A DNA stretch of 64,000 nucleotides from Beaufortia kweichowensis (Eukaryota > Chordata > Actinopteri > Cypriniformes > Gastromyzontidae). The stretch spans positions 2,245,001 through 2,309,000 of the forward strand of contig CM032806.1 in assembly GCA_019155185.1 (NCBI GenBank). Reading direction: 5' to 3'. A program made the translations under genes and the position numbers. Below the pieces are notes generated by a model. The model was not told the origin of the DNA and searched no databases. It saw only the letters and a program-made list of their open reading frames with translations. This document shows, piece by piece, positions 48,440-62,337 of the stretch. Within the stretch, counting starts at the first letter, position 1; each line of letters begins with the position of its first letter.

Positions 48440-49207
48440 AAGTTATTCACAGAAAATTTCCCTTTGCATTTCATCAAAGAAAGAAACTCGTACACATTTT
48501 GGACTGATGACAGGATTTATTATATTTTGAAACGTACCTGAGCTTAAAATGAAATGCTGTCCGTGATCACACTGCCTGAGCTCTTCTGTTATACTCCACT
48601 GATCTGTCACTGTAGAAATATCCTCAGTGGAGAAGCGTTTCATCACAACTCATGTTTCCAGAAATGTTCCTCTCCCCATGTGCTTGTATTTGACGTGTAA
48701 CAGCATGCTGCTATTTGACAGAACAAAATATTTAGCCATTTAGTGTTGTCAAGTGCTGTCACCTTAGGGTGTATCAGTGTCTTTATAGGGACAAATATGA
48801 TACAGCATGAGAAAATATAGTGTATAAGAAAATATAAGTAAATAAGAAGTCGTTGTCTTGTATCTCTGTTGTCACTGTGGAATAAATAAACTAATGTGTT
48901 TGATGGGCTGTGAATCTGTAATAGGAATAAGATACTGAGAATAGAATTAAGAATTGCATTTTTATGTACACATACAGTACATTTGTGTTGGACATATTTA
49001 ATAACATTAACATTATCCAAAGCAGCCAATGTGACATCTCAAAAACATAATGTGAATGAATATTTTGTGTTCAAATGAACCAAAATTCCAATAAAAGCCA
49101 ACATTCAACCAAATAATATACACTTACAATGTATCTTTTGCATTACACATTAAATATATCATAATGTACAGTATGTTTGTTATTTATAAAAGCAGGAAGG
49201 CTTCAGT

Positions 49208-49224
49208 CCAATAGGGGGCGCTGT
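49208..49224 (+). promoter_or_regulatory. Strong CTCF-like motif
   Basis: CCAATAGGGGGCGCTGT matches the vertebrate CTCF core (CCASYAGRKGGCGC) with at most one mismatch. It lies ~0.8 kb downstream of pnck in AT-rich sequence. It is a candidate domain boundary; motif only. Confidence 0.45.
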
Positions 49225-51689
49225 AGGTCTCTTTAGCAGCTCTCCCAGCAGCAATTTTCACACTGAAATCAGAAAATGTGGCTTTTTCAATGATTGTTTA
49301 ATGCATAATAATTAGAATTTTAATAGGTAACATAATTACATAAGTTAATAAATGTTTGGTGGCCAAATATTGTGAAATATTCATCCTATTTTATTTTTAA
49401 AGAACTTTATTCATGTAATGTTTTGTTTAAACCTAATTGGATCTTACACCCTTTCATTATTCAGCAACTGATGTACATGATACAGTGATGCAGGTACAGA
49501 ATTATTGGTTAATATCTATGTGATGTTATTGCCATTTGGCAAACAACGTTATTATCCTATGACCTTATTATCAGATGAATTGAAGGTAATTAAAGATTAA
49601 TGTTTTATTGATGTTTAATATGATCATCCATTCTGCATGATTTACTACACAGGTCAAGCAGACGCGGACCAACTGATTCATCCTGGGTCTAAGCTAACAA
49701 AACAGCACACTAAAAGCTTTTTTCTATACATAAAAAGGAGGAAAAAACATCCCCGAGAGTTTAAGCAGTTGTAGTCCTAAGAGAAAACCAAAAAATAAGC
49801 CAAATCACAATTATTTTTACCCAGACTTTTATGAAATGTAGATTATATAAGAACATTCTGTATTTACCAGGGGACGACCGTTTTAATAAAACGGCTCTCG
49901 GTGGAGGATAAAACATCCTAAGGTATTGTGGTTTTGCAGGAGCCATGTGGAAGCAATTTCAAACACTGCAGGCGATTATATATTAAACAATCTCAAAATG
50001 CTCTTCCAGTTAAGATGTGTTGTCAGGTCTTACAAGGGCAGAGAATGTGAATGAGCTCTCTGATTGGCGGAGAGAATTATCCTTCTGGCCAATGGGAACG
50101 CGGCGTCTCAGGAAGTGTGATTTGAACCTGCACGCACACCACCAGAAGAGCCACAGCTAATGCAGTGAATAAATATCTAATGTCGAGGTTTTTCATTAGT
50201 CTGAGTAATGGAAACATGACCTGGATTACCACTAACAGCTTTAGAAACCTAAACTGTCTAGTCCACTTAACCAGGCTTAAAATGTCATTACAGATTCATC
50301 TGTTTTACCAAAAGGACCGCATGCGTTTGTGCATACGATTGCATGTGAATTTGATGTTTTCCCAAGCATAAAACTACTTGGAAAATGAGCTAAAATCCAA
50401 TTAGGATCTTATTCTTGGGACACATCCTGTCTGAAAGCATTGTTAAACACAATATTGTGGTACAAACCCTCAGACACTTTAACCGAGACGAGGTTTTAAA
50501 TACGACCACCGCACCCTATTCTGGTCTCATACAGTAGATGTTAGCTGAAGAATATTCTGTCTTGTTATGTTAACAGGACTGTGTTTACTGCTAACTTGGC
50601 TCATTTCCATACCACAATCTGCTAGCCATCTGGCATAACTCATTTTAATTAAGATGCTGGTGAGTTTTCTGAGAAAAATATGAAAAGGAAAGTTGGGGGA
50701 GATCTTAGTCATGTGATATTTCTGGATGACAATGGAAACTGCAATTATGCTGAGGTGTGTGAGACCACCTGTCACCGTCCATCTCCATGACTACTTCCAG
50801 CAGGCCGTGCCGTGCCGTTACTCCATTCTGACAGCCCGCCATAGCTGCTATAATGCTTCACTGCCCGGCGATACAGCCAGATGTTTCTAACATGACAGCG
50901 CGAACAGAAAAATCCATTAATGCTTGAAACAATGGAGAAGAAACTGCGCTCGGGCTGTCCTCTGAAATCGCAGATCAGAGGGGCTTGGAGACGGCGCTCA
51001 GGTAATCTCGCTGGAGTGGCCACTTTGGAGGATAACAATCCACTTATTCTAGAGCAGAGAAGAGTGTGAAAACACACACTTTGACCGGACCGGATACACC
51101 TGCATCTTGCTGGAACACAGTCTTCTGATGAAGAACATTGCAAAATCTTTTCAACTTGTTCTTAATCACTGATGGAAGAGTAAAAGAGACAGAAATGATT
51201 ATGAACAGTTTCATTAAACCCTTTCTTAACATCTCTTGTTACGGTCATATCAGTGCCCATGCCCTAAGGTACCCAAATCTGGGATGTGCATTTATTAACT
51301 CATTATACTGAATACCATTTAACATTATCGTTTATACTAAAAATGTCACTAATCTGTAAATAAATAAATAAAAAAGATACTGTGGATAGATAAACAAACT
51401 TACCATATTCTACTAGAAGTCATTCACATAGATCCACAGAAATGTATAGCATTGGCACACATCATACACATTAGTTTTCTATAATTTTAAGGAAGGAAAA
51501 AAACATGAGATTTTATGATTTTTTAACAAATAATTATATTATAAAATTTTAAATTTGATCCATTATTAGGACCCTGTTTAAATATCACTTAAAGGCAGGT
51601 TTTGGTTTTAAAATGTCACAAAATATAGAGAAATTACACTGCTTTTTCTTTCAAAAAATAAATAAATAAATGAATAAACCACATGAAAA

Positions 51690-51905
51690 ATAGAATTTAC
51701 TATAGTAAACTGTAGTAAAATGTAATGTATTATAGCATTATAGTGTACTATGTTTCTGTAGGACTAACTATAGTAAATGAATGCTGTAGTAAACACTGCT
51801 GTACAGTGTACTATAACATTTACTTTAGTAATGTTCAGAAACACCACAGCACATACAATAACAATTGTATTGTATAGTATACAACTATAGTAAACAACAA
51901 TATTG
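51690..51905. repeat. 'CTATAGTAAA' palindromic MITE-like element
   Basis: Dense inverted units (actatagtaaactgtagtaa, agtgtactataacatttact). The same style occurs at 61070-61225, suggesting one family. Confidence 0.6.
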
Positions 51906-52056
51906 TATCATGTGGGAATAAATAAATACCAGAGGTCTGTGTTTATTTACAGTAGCATGTGAGAGATCGGCCAATCAGAAACACTCTCTGTCTTAAGGGG
52001 ACAGGCTTTTGGACAGAAGGTGTGTGGAAGAATCTTTACTATAAAAATAATAACTG

Positions 52057-52210
52057 CAGAACGGAGATCTCTAAAATGGGACATGGACTCCAAAAGTGGG
52101 CGGTACCGGATGTGTTGGGCAGGGGATAGGTGTATCATGTCCATGTTACAATGTGAAGAAGCCACGCCCCGTTTTGGAGATTCCCGCCCCCATTTCGAGA
52201 TCTCCAGAAT
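52057..52210. repeat. Inverted-repeat element with GGAGATCTC arms
   Basis: The left ggagatctctaaaatggga... and right reverse complement ggagatctcgaaatggggg... arms share ~45 bp of imperfect inverse similarity, including ctccaaaa and gggcg. It is markedly more GC-rich than its surroundings. Confidence 0.6.
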
Positions 52211-54054
52211 CTAAATATGCAGTAAGAGAAACCTCAAGTTTTGCAACTAAGCTGAGATTATAAAACAATCAAGCAAACACAGCAACAATACTTTAATTCA
52301 ACAAATTGAAAACATTAGCAAAAGACAATGAAAGCTCAACATATTACGCACTGCAGTGCTCGAGGCGCACAGCATGTGTTCGGCATTTAACGCTCGAGAT
52401 CCAGAGATTTACCACTGAAAAGAGAAACGGACTATAAACGCACATCTACTGTAGCAATGATCACACAGAATCGCTTGTTTTGATTTTTAGTTGCACATTA
52501 ACGCAAGTCGCGTGGTTTTGATTAATACAACAAAAGCAAAGCGCGCCACCCCGTTATGCCACATCGTAAAAAGGGAGTGAAGAATAAAACGAAGCACGAG
52601 CAAAGAAAAACATGCGCTGTAATAATCAGCCAGTGTTGAGTTTTCAACACTTTCAATCGTCCCTGTCCTGCCAAAACCTCTTATCTGCCCCAAACAGGCC
52701 CTTCGCTCTGGCAAAGCTTTCGCGCTTCAAATCAGGGCTAATGTCTTCCTTTCTGTATGCGAGTCCGATCACATCGCATGGATGAAGTGATTATGGAAAT
52801 GTCTGGGAGACAGCTTTTGAGGGGGGTGAAGAGAGCTGACATTGAGTCTCCAGCGTGGAGAGAGGAGAGCAGGGCCATTGTGTTCTTCGGTTAGGATGAT
52901 AAAGGACGTTTTGTGCGTATGGACTGTTTTCATATGGAGACAGACGTGCAACTGTGATGTCCTGTTGTGGGAAAACTGAACTGGATATTTCTCTGCCCAT
53001 TTATCGATCGGGTCCATTCTAAGGCCCGTGTCTATCACACAGCGTGTCTGGGTGTTTCCATTTTGTCAACGCACAATCGATGCACTTATGTAGCCAAGCA
53101 TGTGATTGACATTTGGAAATGGCAGTTTAGCAATATGAACAAATACATTGACTGATTTAATCAAACAGTATAATTGGATAATAATGTAAAGCGTAGAAAG
53201 TGTATAAACACAGCAAATGGATTTGAATAATTAAACATGATAGACTCGCCTTTTACCCTGTAATGTTAGATTTGAAATATAGTTTGTGTAGAGAATGAAA
53301 GTGTGAGATCATTAGGAAATATTCTTTTATTTTGCATTTTCAAACCAGAATAAATAATAAAAAATAATAAATAAATGAATAATGAAATATATAGAAGCTG
53401 ATGTCCAAAATGTGCCTCCTCATAAAATATATACAGTTTAACATAAACTTTGTTTAATTTCAGGTTTAAATTAGATTTCCAAGTTCAGGCTTTTAATGTG
53501 GTTTCAGAATTTTGAACCCTATTGTATTTTTTCCTGTCATGCTAAGAGGATGCATTTTTGATTTTGACCATAAGGTCATAATTCTTTAAGCGGATCTGAT
53601 AGATAACTCTAAAGATACACATTGGGATGGAATTTACAATAAGCTTTTCATGAATAATCAGCGTCATTACTTCACATTTCACTGTAAGATATTCAAGCTG
53701 AAAACGATGATAAATTCGCCCGATATTATCCTAATTGCTTGTGGTTTTGGGGGAATGGCTTCTGAAATGGAGGATTAGGAAAATGCAATTTCAGAACCCA
53801 CGCCGGTGTGACACATGACGCAGAGCTGCCGCAGAGATAAATGACTCACATGGCTGACATGCAACAACAGCATCTGTGTAATTTTAGGTTTTAGGTTATT
53901 AAAAAATATGACCCGTTTAATCCAAGCGCAAAAGGTTAATCTGAAGTATATGCTTAAAATATATGTTAAAGATGCTTGTGTTATTCTTTTCATGGATAGT
54001 TCTCATCTGTTTGGCATAAAAGGGTTCATTCCCTCCCCCCAAAAAATACTATTA

Positions 54055-54185
54055 CCATTTATTCACCATGATGATGTTTAAAAACTTGTTTCCATTAATA
54101 CATTAAGGTATTTAAATAGCATAAACATCTTTTGAGTTGAACTGAATAAAGTCATACAGGTGGGAAACAGCATTAGGGTGAATAG
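54055..54185 (+). repeat. Common cyprinid interspersed repeat, degenerate copy D
   Basis: Retains catttattcacca at the start. The motifs aacatcttttgagttgaact, aaagtcatacaggtgggaaa and agggtgaataga follow. Confidence 0.5.
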
Positions 54186-54770
54186 ATGTCATGTTGTGAC
54201 AACACTGACTCTCACTTCAGAAGAACCAACAGTTTTTCCTTCTGACACAACACTGTCTACTGTTTCTTTGTATGTATTTGTATTTAAAGACAATTAATCC
54301 ATGGCAAAGAATTTACAAATCGATGTGCTGCGGACACATAAGCATTAAAGTTTTATAATGATTGACGTGTGTCGACATACGTGTAAGCCGGCTGAGATCA
54401 AACAGGAGGATTGTGCCCGTCAAAGCACATTTCAGTTGTTAGGTCATTAATCATGCAAAATTTTCCAATCACAAAAGACGTTCAGTAGACAGTGCCGTCG
54501 TCTCCTCTCCAACAAATCCAGAGAGTATTAATGCTTTTAGAGGAACAGAAATGGATTGAGCTCAAATCAATGTTCAAATGACAAATGAAACCCCAGAAAA
54601 TATGAAAAGAGGAATGAGGGAAAAAGAAAAGAGAGGAAGGGGGAGGAGTGGAAAACTGCAGCTGGGAAAAACTGTGAAACCGTGACCTATTCAAAGGCAT
54701 AATTTGCAAAGATCTGTCATTTCTTGATGGAAAAGCTAAGCACATTAATTTAAGACTGCTCTATTTTTTT

Positions 54771-54829
<59 letters not shown>
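54771..54829. repeat. (GA)n microsatellite
   Basis: About 59 bp of GA with one GGG interruption. Confidence 0.95.
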
Positions 54830-54835
<6 letters not shown>

Positions 54836-57800
54836 TAGGGGATTTGCTATAGTCAGGGATTACTTGCAAAAGCCTTTGATGGTTTCAATTATTAGCCCGA
54901 GTTTGCACACGCAGAGGAGGGCGACATCAAAGGGTGTGGGTGATTAGCACACTGCTAACTTCCAGGCGGACGCCCGCTAATCTTTAAGGTGACACCAAAC
55001 ATATTGTTGGCACTCCAATCCGGATTCAGTCATGTCGGCCCGCAGCCGCTATAGGTTAATTAGACCCGTAACCTTCCACGCTGAAGGATGTAGGAGTAAA
55101 TGGACCCACCTTTACTTTGATCCAGTGAGCTGTGCTTCATTCACACGGATGACACGCTTATGTACACACACTGATGAACTGATGCTGTGATGATGAGGGC
55201 TTTTGTACACAGAGCTGGAGGAGGATGACCTGGAGAAATACAGATGTTCAGTTTGTAGGCATTAGCATTTTTGAGCTTGGGGATTTTTGAAATGTTTACT
55301 TTTTTAAACTGTGAGTAACATTGGGCAAAGAGAAACGTTCATGTTGTGTTCTACAGCATAAATAACATGTCTGTAACTATTGTGATGAAATATTTTTTTT
55401 CCTCTTTATTTTTTTCCTTACTCTTTCTTTTCTTTGTTAGAGCTGTCACAAAATCAGATTTTTACTACACAATTATCATGGCCCAAAAAACAATTATTTA
55501 AATTGATTGAAATCTATTGAAAGTGACAGAAATATAAATAATATAAATCATAAAATTATACATATTAAAAACAACTAAATAAATAACTTTTTAAAATAAT
55601 TCACTATATTATCATATGTGTAGTATTATCACAATATTGATAATCACAATTTTTAATATTAAGATTATTGCCAATTACTTTGGCCTAGGTGTAAAGTTTG
55701 ATCATAAACTTCTACTTCATCTTTTTGCTTTTATTCTTTCTGGCACAAAGATGAGCCTAATTATTCATTCCAGTCAATCATTTATCAAACGTATATAAGT
55801 CATCTACCTTCCGGCGACCTGTGACCCACATCTCTTCTTCACCCCAGTTTCTGTCCCATGCTTAATTAACCTAATTTTATCCAATTCTGTAGACCAGGGC
55901 GTTTGCAAAGTCTCATGACCGATCATCTTCTGCAGGAACAGCAAGACAAATTTGGACCGAAGGACGAGTGAAGACCCAAGTTGTGATTACATGTTACTTT
56001 TTACAGCGCTGGTAGAAATGAACAGCATGGACCAATCACAGTCATTCATGATTACATCATTGGTAGTCATTTAGCAAGTGCTTTTACATTTCAGGACATT
56101 TAGACTGGAGCAAACAAGTGCTTTAAGGGTAGTGGTGAGGGTTTTGTAAAGCATCAAAAACAATAAAGCCATTCATAAAGTAGTTTTTTCATCAAACTCC
56201 AAAGCTGGAGAACATATCATCACATCGCAGCATGATTTATCAAACGGTAAGAGATTTGGTAGAAAGACCAATTACACCCTTTACCCTCTGATAAATGATT
56301 TTATTTTCCTGTGTCATTTAAAGACTACATGTGCTAATTTTTTATACTGTCCTGCCGTTATATTCTGCCCTTTTCCTTATTATACTGAAGGCCTATGAGG
56401 TACTGGACACTTACTGGAAGCTACATTAACTAAGTGTGTAGAGATAATGATTTTTTCCTTCTGCCCTACAAGAAGACATTAATTGATAAATGAGATCTAT
56501 CTCCTTTGCAATTTTATGCTTTCAGCACTGAGGTTATTGGAGCACAAATATACTCGCTGATATTTATCATTTAGTACTAAAACGACAAAATAATTAATCA
56601 CTGAACCTCATTATAAAAACGAGAAAATTAAGCGAAACAGAGTTGCTGGTGACCGTGTCTGCCGGGGTCAAAAATGTTTTCATGTTAAATTGACCTTCAT
56701 GAACAAATTTCTGCCTAAATTGCCTAGCCATATAAATGAAATATAAATTCATAATTCATTCAATTAATTTTCATGACATACACACACCGAACAACATATT
56801 CAACAGCATATTTAATCTGACGTTAACTAGCGCCTAATTTTCCGGTTTCTAAACAGCACAGTCATAAAAACAAAGAATTTGCAAAAAATATATTTAAATT
56901 AAAATCTTCTCCAGTGTTAACTGATCATAGAGGCATTCACAATGATTTCAACGTACAACCTTGATTTGTTTCATGGCTGTGGGCCAGTTGGTCTGCTGGG
57001 ACGGTTCAGGTCCTTCAACAGCACCTGTAGTTGTGATGATACTTAGCTTAAGGACCACATGGGAGGAGATTTGGCAGTGGCTTCTTCCAGCAACGCTTCA
57101 TTGACTCCACCGTGGCAGAACTTGGAGAGCGATAAGAGCTTTGAGAGTCTTAGCGAGCCGAGAGCCCGGCGCTGTTCTCTCAACTGCCTCCAGTGTTTAA
57201 AAAACTCCTGTATTCACTCATTCCAGCATTTAGAGGTCAAAGTCTCATCACTTAAACACAGAAGAAAGATTCATATACAAGTTTTGACATGAGGGTACAT
57301 AAATTATGACAGAATTTATACTTTTGAGTGATTATTTCTATTGATTTAAAATACACTTTTATAAACTAAAAAGTGGCCTAATTTAATCACAAATAGTATT
57401 ACAATTGCACTCAAGTATACACTTACTACATAAAGTATGCTTAAAAAGTATGCTTTTTTGTAAGGGTTAACTAAAAACACAAGTTGCACATTTTAGTTTT
57501 GAAATCCTTTTGTATTTCTGTCCAATTTAGTTGTATTGAAAGTGCACTTCTTTAACTTTAATATTTTAAAAATTGTCTGTAAAAATGATTTTCTGTAAAC
57601 CTTTAAGCCACAAATTTCTGCTTTTGCATAATTAATAGAAATTAAACTCCAAAGTCACTCAACATTTTAAGGCAATTTTCATAATAATTGATATCCTGAT
57701 ATATAAAATACAAAAGCAAAGTTAACATCCCTACTGTAATGAAAATCATGTACCTCTTTATCTGAGATGGTTCTGGATGTTTCATTACTGTCGATGTCTT

Positions 57801-60679
57801 TCAGGGTTCCGGATTATCCCCTAAAAACTATGAGGACAAACACAGATGTTACAGAATTAGAAAGTTGGTAATAGTTTCTACAGCCCTGCATTTGTTAAAG
57901 CAATTGTATGTTTTGGTACTTACACAAATGGGAAAACATTCATTGATTGTGTTGTTTGTGAGATGAGCAGAAAGCATCCCTGCCCAGCCAGAATCAAATT
58001 ATTCAGACAAATATTCATGGCACACACAAAAATGTCACTCTTTAATTTCTGCAAACTGCAATAATAGTTTGTGAAATTTTTATGAATTAGCCAGGAATGT
58101 CTGTTATGCCGCTTATTAAGAATGAGAAAGAATACCTGTGACAAGTGACTTTTAAAAATGCAATTACCTAATTGGATAGAAGCGTCTTCTAATCGTAACA
58201 TGACTGAGCAAATCTATTATCAGATGTGTCCTGTTTGTTCAGCAGACTGGGTTCTCTAGACGGCCATTTTGGGCTCCTCTTCTGCTATGTGCCGCTTATA
58301 AGGGTCGACTTTCATTAATCAGAAAATCAATGGAGCGAGAATCTCAAGGAGATGAGAGAGAGATGGAAACTCAAGCTAAATCAATGAAATGCAAAATATT
58401 TGAAATGGCTGATGCTTGCAGTCCGACGCAAAAGGGTTGGCAAAGAGATATTACTGGAAGGGGCAAAGGCAGTTTTTAATTTTCCAAAGTGGTTCCAAAG
58501 CCATGTCTGACGCCTCCGGATTGGGATTAAATTATACTTCTGATGATGGACTGCTCTGGTGGAGTCTCTGACCCCGTCTATTTCGATGGGCCGGTGCGGT
58601 TCGAAATTTATCTGAGAAAGGACGCAGAGTGCAGGAGATATATTTGAAATGGAAAAAGAGTCGCTCGTGTCCTGCGTGTGCAGTAGCAGATATATTTTTG
58701 ATTTTATAAATGGTTTTTTTTCTCCTGGTCACTTTGACTACATTGAGAGCGGTTTCTGAATAATTTATTAACATTATATCTACTTCTGTGAACTCTGAAG
58801 GTTTGCTCTTAAACACTTACGGAAAGCAGGTCATGGAAAGGGGATTTGTCCAAATATTCAAGATCTTTTTAAGGCACGACAGAGGAAGAAAATCTCCAAA
58901 GATCTCCTATACTTCTATATTTCTAAAGAAAAATATGAGTGCTTGCCTGATGCCAGCGCATTGTTTTGCTGAAGTGTTCTGGGTATTTTCTGTTGGAGCT
59001 TAACCAAGTCTTTGATATGGCTCAAGTCCCTCCTTCAATCCAAAGGGATTTTCTTGTCTGCTTTATCATCTAGCAAGAGAAAATAAGATGAAAAACACCC
59101 CTCTTGTCAATAAGCTGTATGATTTAAAGTAACATTCATGTTAAAATTCACATTTAGCAGATACACACATTTAAAATACACAGTTAATCTTCAAGGAAAG
59201 TTGATGAGTCATCCTGCACTAACCAGATATCTGTCCAATCAAATGCTTCCTAGAAAGACAACATTCTTCTTCCTAAAACCACCTGCAACTATTTAGTGAT
59301 TTAATGATGGTTAATGGATGTTATGCAACAAAAGCCTAAAGGTAATAAGGGTAAAAAGTTGACCAGCCAAACTTTGGAAATACACAAGAAATAAAACTAC
59401 ACTGACCTATTTGCATGCTGTAGGTATGTGTTTTTTTGAGACACAGTTTGTGTCATAGAGCAGTTGTGTAGTCACGCAATGCAAGAACACATTTCATGTC
59501 CCTTCAGTACTGAAATAGCCGTGTTAACGAGCATCAGTATGCATTATTTATTTATAAGCCTCACACCCCAGAGGCGTCCTGCTTTTTGCCCGTGTGCTTT
59601 TCCTCCTCTCAATGTTGTTGTAATCTTTCTTTTTTGTTTGTGGGGAGCAGCGTTTCCGTTCTCTTTCCCTGTTTATCCCCTTCAGATGTTGCACCTCTCA
59701 ATGGCATAAATATTCTGCTATTGCAGCTTCTTAAAATATCAGCCTGCTGAAAGACAAGAAAAGATGCCACTGATCTGCAAACAAATGATGGAACGTGTTC
59801 ATATAGCAGATGAACAGACAGATTGATGGATCGCACAAACAGAAGACAGTGCTGGTCTTTGTATTGGTGGGGTAATTGGACGTAACGCTTCCAAGAACGA
59901 TATGTTCTTTTTAATTAATGGCTAAGAGTCAAGTTTTACTAAAAATTACTGAGAAATGATTTTATTTTATCATGTCATTATCATTCAGAGCACTTAACTG
60001 TTTAAATCAGAGGATTACAATTTTTCTTTTGTCAAATTCTTGCAGACAAACCCAACCGATAGGCTGAACTAACCACATTTTTCTCTAATATTTTTACCCA
60101 ACTGTTGTATTTGTCCATATTTGACCCATCTTGTTAACTTGACTTGACTCCCAAAAATGAGAGACGGCTATGCCTGTAAAATGAAAATGAATGTATGAAT
60201 ATTTATAACGTGTTACCTGTCGTTTTGTAATTACCTGAAGACCTGATCTCTGTCTGTACTGTTTAAGCTCTTGCCCGGTGGCTAAACATATTTGATCTTA
60301 TCAGTCCTAATTAACCGAGACGCAAACAAGACAACTTCAACACAAGTGTGTTTGTGTGCATCTGGTAAGGTTTCACCCCAGCATTAGAAACATTTACACC
60401 AACAGTGACAAAACCACAGGAAGTCTTTCATTTACAGTGGAAATGACAGAACAAACAATATAACATGTGACATGCAACACCATTTTGTCTGTTACTTGGT
60501 TTGTATTTCTGTCAGATCACGCTGGGTTACCTCACCCATAGTGAAATCTTATCGGTATTAATCTGATCTGTAGATATAAATAAAACATATGGGTAGTTGA
60601 TATGCAATATTTTTGGCAAGTTCTAATGTCCAATTTTAAATTTTCATTTACAACATTTTGCCAAGTTAACAAGTACACT

Positions 60680-60815
60680 ATAAAATTCTAAAGATTCTTC
60701 AGGAACCATTTGAGGTTCTTCACCTGCCATACCTGCGGAACCGTCAGGAGAACTTTAAATCTTTAAAACTTTTATTTACAAAGGGTTCTCTGTGGAACTC
60801 CAGAACATTTTAAAT
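60680..60815. repeat. Teleost 'GGTTCTTCA / AGAACC' inverted repeat
   Basis: aggaaccatttgaggttctt and aagggttctctgtggaactc surround short spacer sequence. It resembles a very common fish repeat. Confidence 0.5.
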
Positions 60816-61069
60816 CATTAATTGATACTATATAGAATATTCGTAATTTCAACAAACAATTCATATTGTGGGACAATTTTACATGGAGTAGATTAAAAAT
60901 TAAGTTATTAAAACGGTGAATGTGAGATTTGCAGATTGTCATTTTTATGCTAATGAAAAAAGCAAACAGACTTACTAAGTGTTAATTTTCTATAAATAAA
61001 TAATGTTTTTTGGCTGTGATTGTGTGCTATAGGCACAAAAATACTTCAATCATTCTAACCAGACCCACA

Positions 61070-61225
61070 TGAAAAAATACTGTAGTATATTATAGTATTT
61101 ACTACAGTTTATCACTGTAAGTACAGAATACTGTAGTACACATTAAAAACCTTCTAAAATATTATAATAAAAATATACTACAGAATACTACAGATTACTG
61201 TAATAGATCCTAAAGTATACTTCAG
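61070..61225. repeat. 'TACTGTAGTA' palindromic MITE-like element
   Basis: Repeated tactgtagtatattatagta, actacagtttatcactgtaa and tactacagaatactacagat units in both orientations. Confidence 0.6.
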
Positions 61226-61499
61226 TATTGTTTCTGATTGGAAAAGAGTTTGCAGTTGATAATCAAATTCAATTGTTGTGCTTCACGTCTTCTTGTCAAC
61301 AAATGAAGGTGCTTAAAAGTAAATTTCCAATTATAAAGTGATTCTGCAGAGAAAACATCTTGCACAACAATAACGACACACAGGAATATATTTCCATGTT
61401 TTTGCAGACACGTCTTGAAAATATGACAGTTAGTTTCACAACAGGTGCGATTTGTGTAGATTTCACCAAGACACTTGTCTTTATTTGAATGAAAACATC

Positions 61500-62306
61500 A
61501 AGCTCTTGAGACAAAATAGTCCTTGCAGATGATTATATATACAAAAAATGACCAAAAAAAAAACATTCAAGAAATATACAGCATCATCCACAGATCTTTA
61601 AATCAGCAAAATGAAAAAAGAAAAACTAAACAAAATAAAAAACACCATGCTTGTCCTTTGAACATTAAGTTAGAATCCAATCTCGCACCGAATAAAAAAA
61701 GATGCAAATATATACAAAACACTTCATTGCAGCCAGCGTTTCAGACTCATTCTCGCACCTCCCGACAAATAAAAACTCATTTAAAACAATAATTTAAACA
61801 AAATAAAAAGAAAACATTTCAGTCCAATAATTATACAAAATATATTTATATATTTATATAGAATTAAGGACTAGGCAAAGCATTTGCCCATTGATCAGTC
61901 ATTCAGTCAGTCACAAAGCTCTTCAGACACGTTAATAAACTCCATATATTTCTGAAACTGTAAACAAGTCTGTTACAATAAAATCGATTAAAACATTTGG
62001 GATAAAGAGACGAACCGACAAATAAATTAGAAGTAATTCATCTGAGACAAAATGTTTTTTTTCTTCTTCTTTTATAAGTACAACACTGACTGAAATGTAG
62101 TTATGGATCTAAAACAGACATTTTCTTCTACTGTATCTACTGAAAAAACACCACAGTAATTTTTCCACTCGCTCCTTCATCTTTCTCACAAGTTACAGGT
62201 GCTTTTAATAATATGCCATTTCACCACGTGACGAAAACAAACTGCAAAGCGCCTCATTTGGCTCTGAGTTCTGCTGTATGAAAGCGATTTCTGATATATG
62301 GCTATC

Positions 62307-62337
<31 letters not shown>

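Larger units (their letters stand above)
48460..61500. other. Gene-poor region downstream of pnck
   Basis: About 13 kb without any exon I can recognise. It contains repeats at 51690-51900, 52057-52210, 54055-54185, 54771-54829, 60680-60810 and 61070-61225. Several more GC-balanced unique stretches (notably 54880-55130, 56280-56680, 57000-57240) could be regulatory. The ORFs are short, on both strands and unsupported. Confidence 0.65.
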
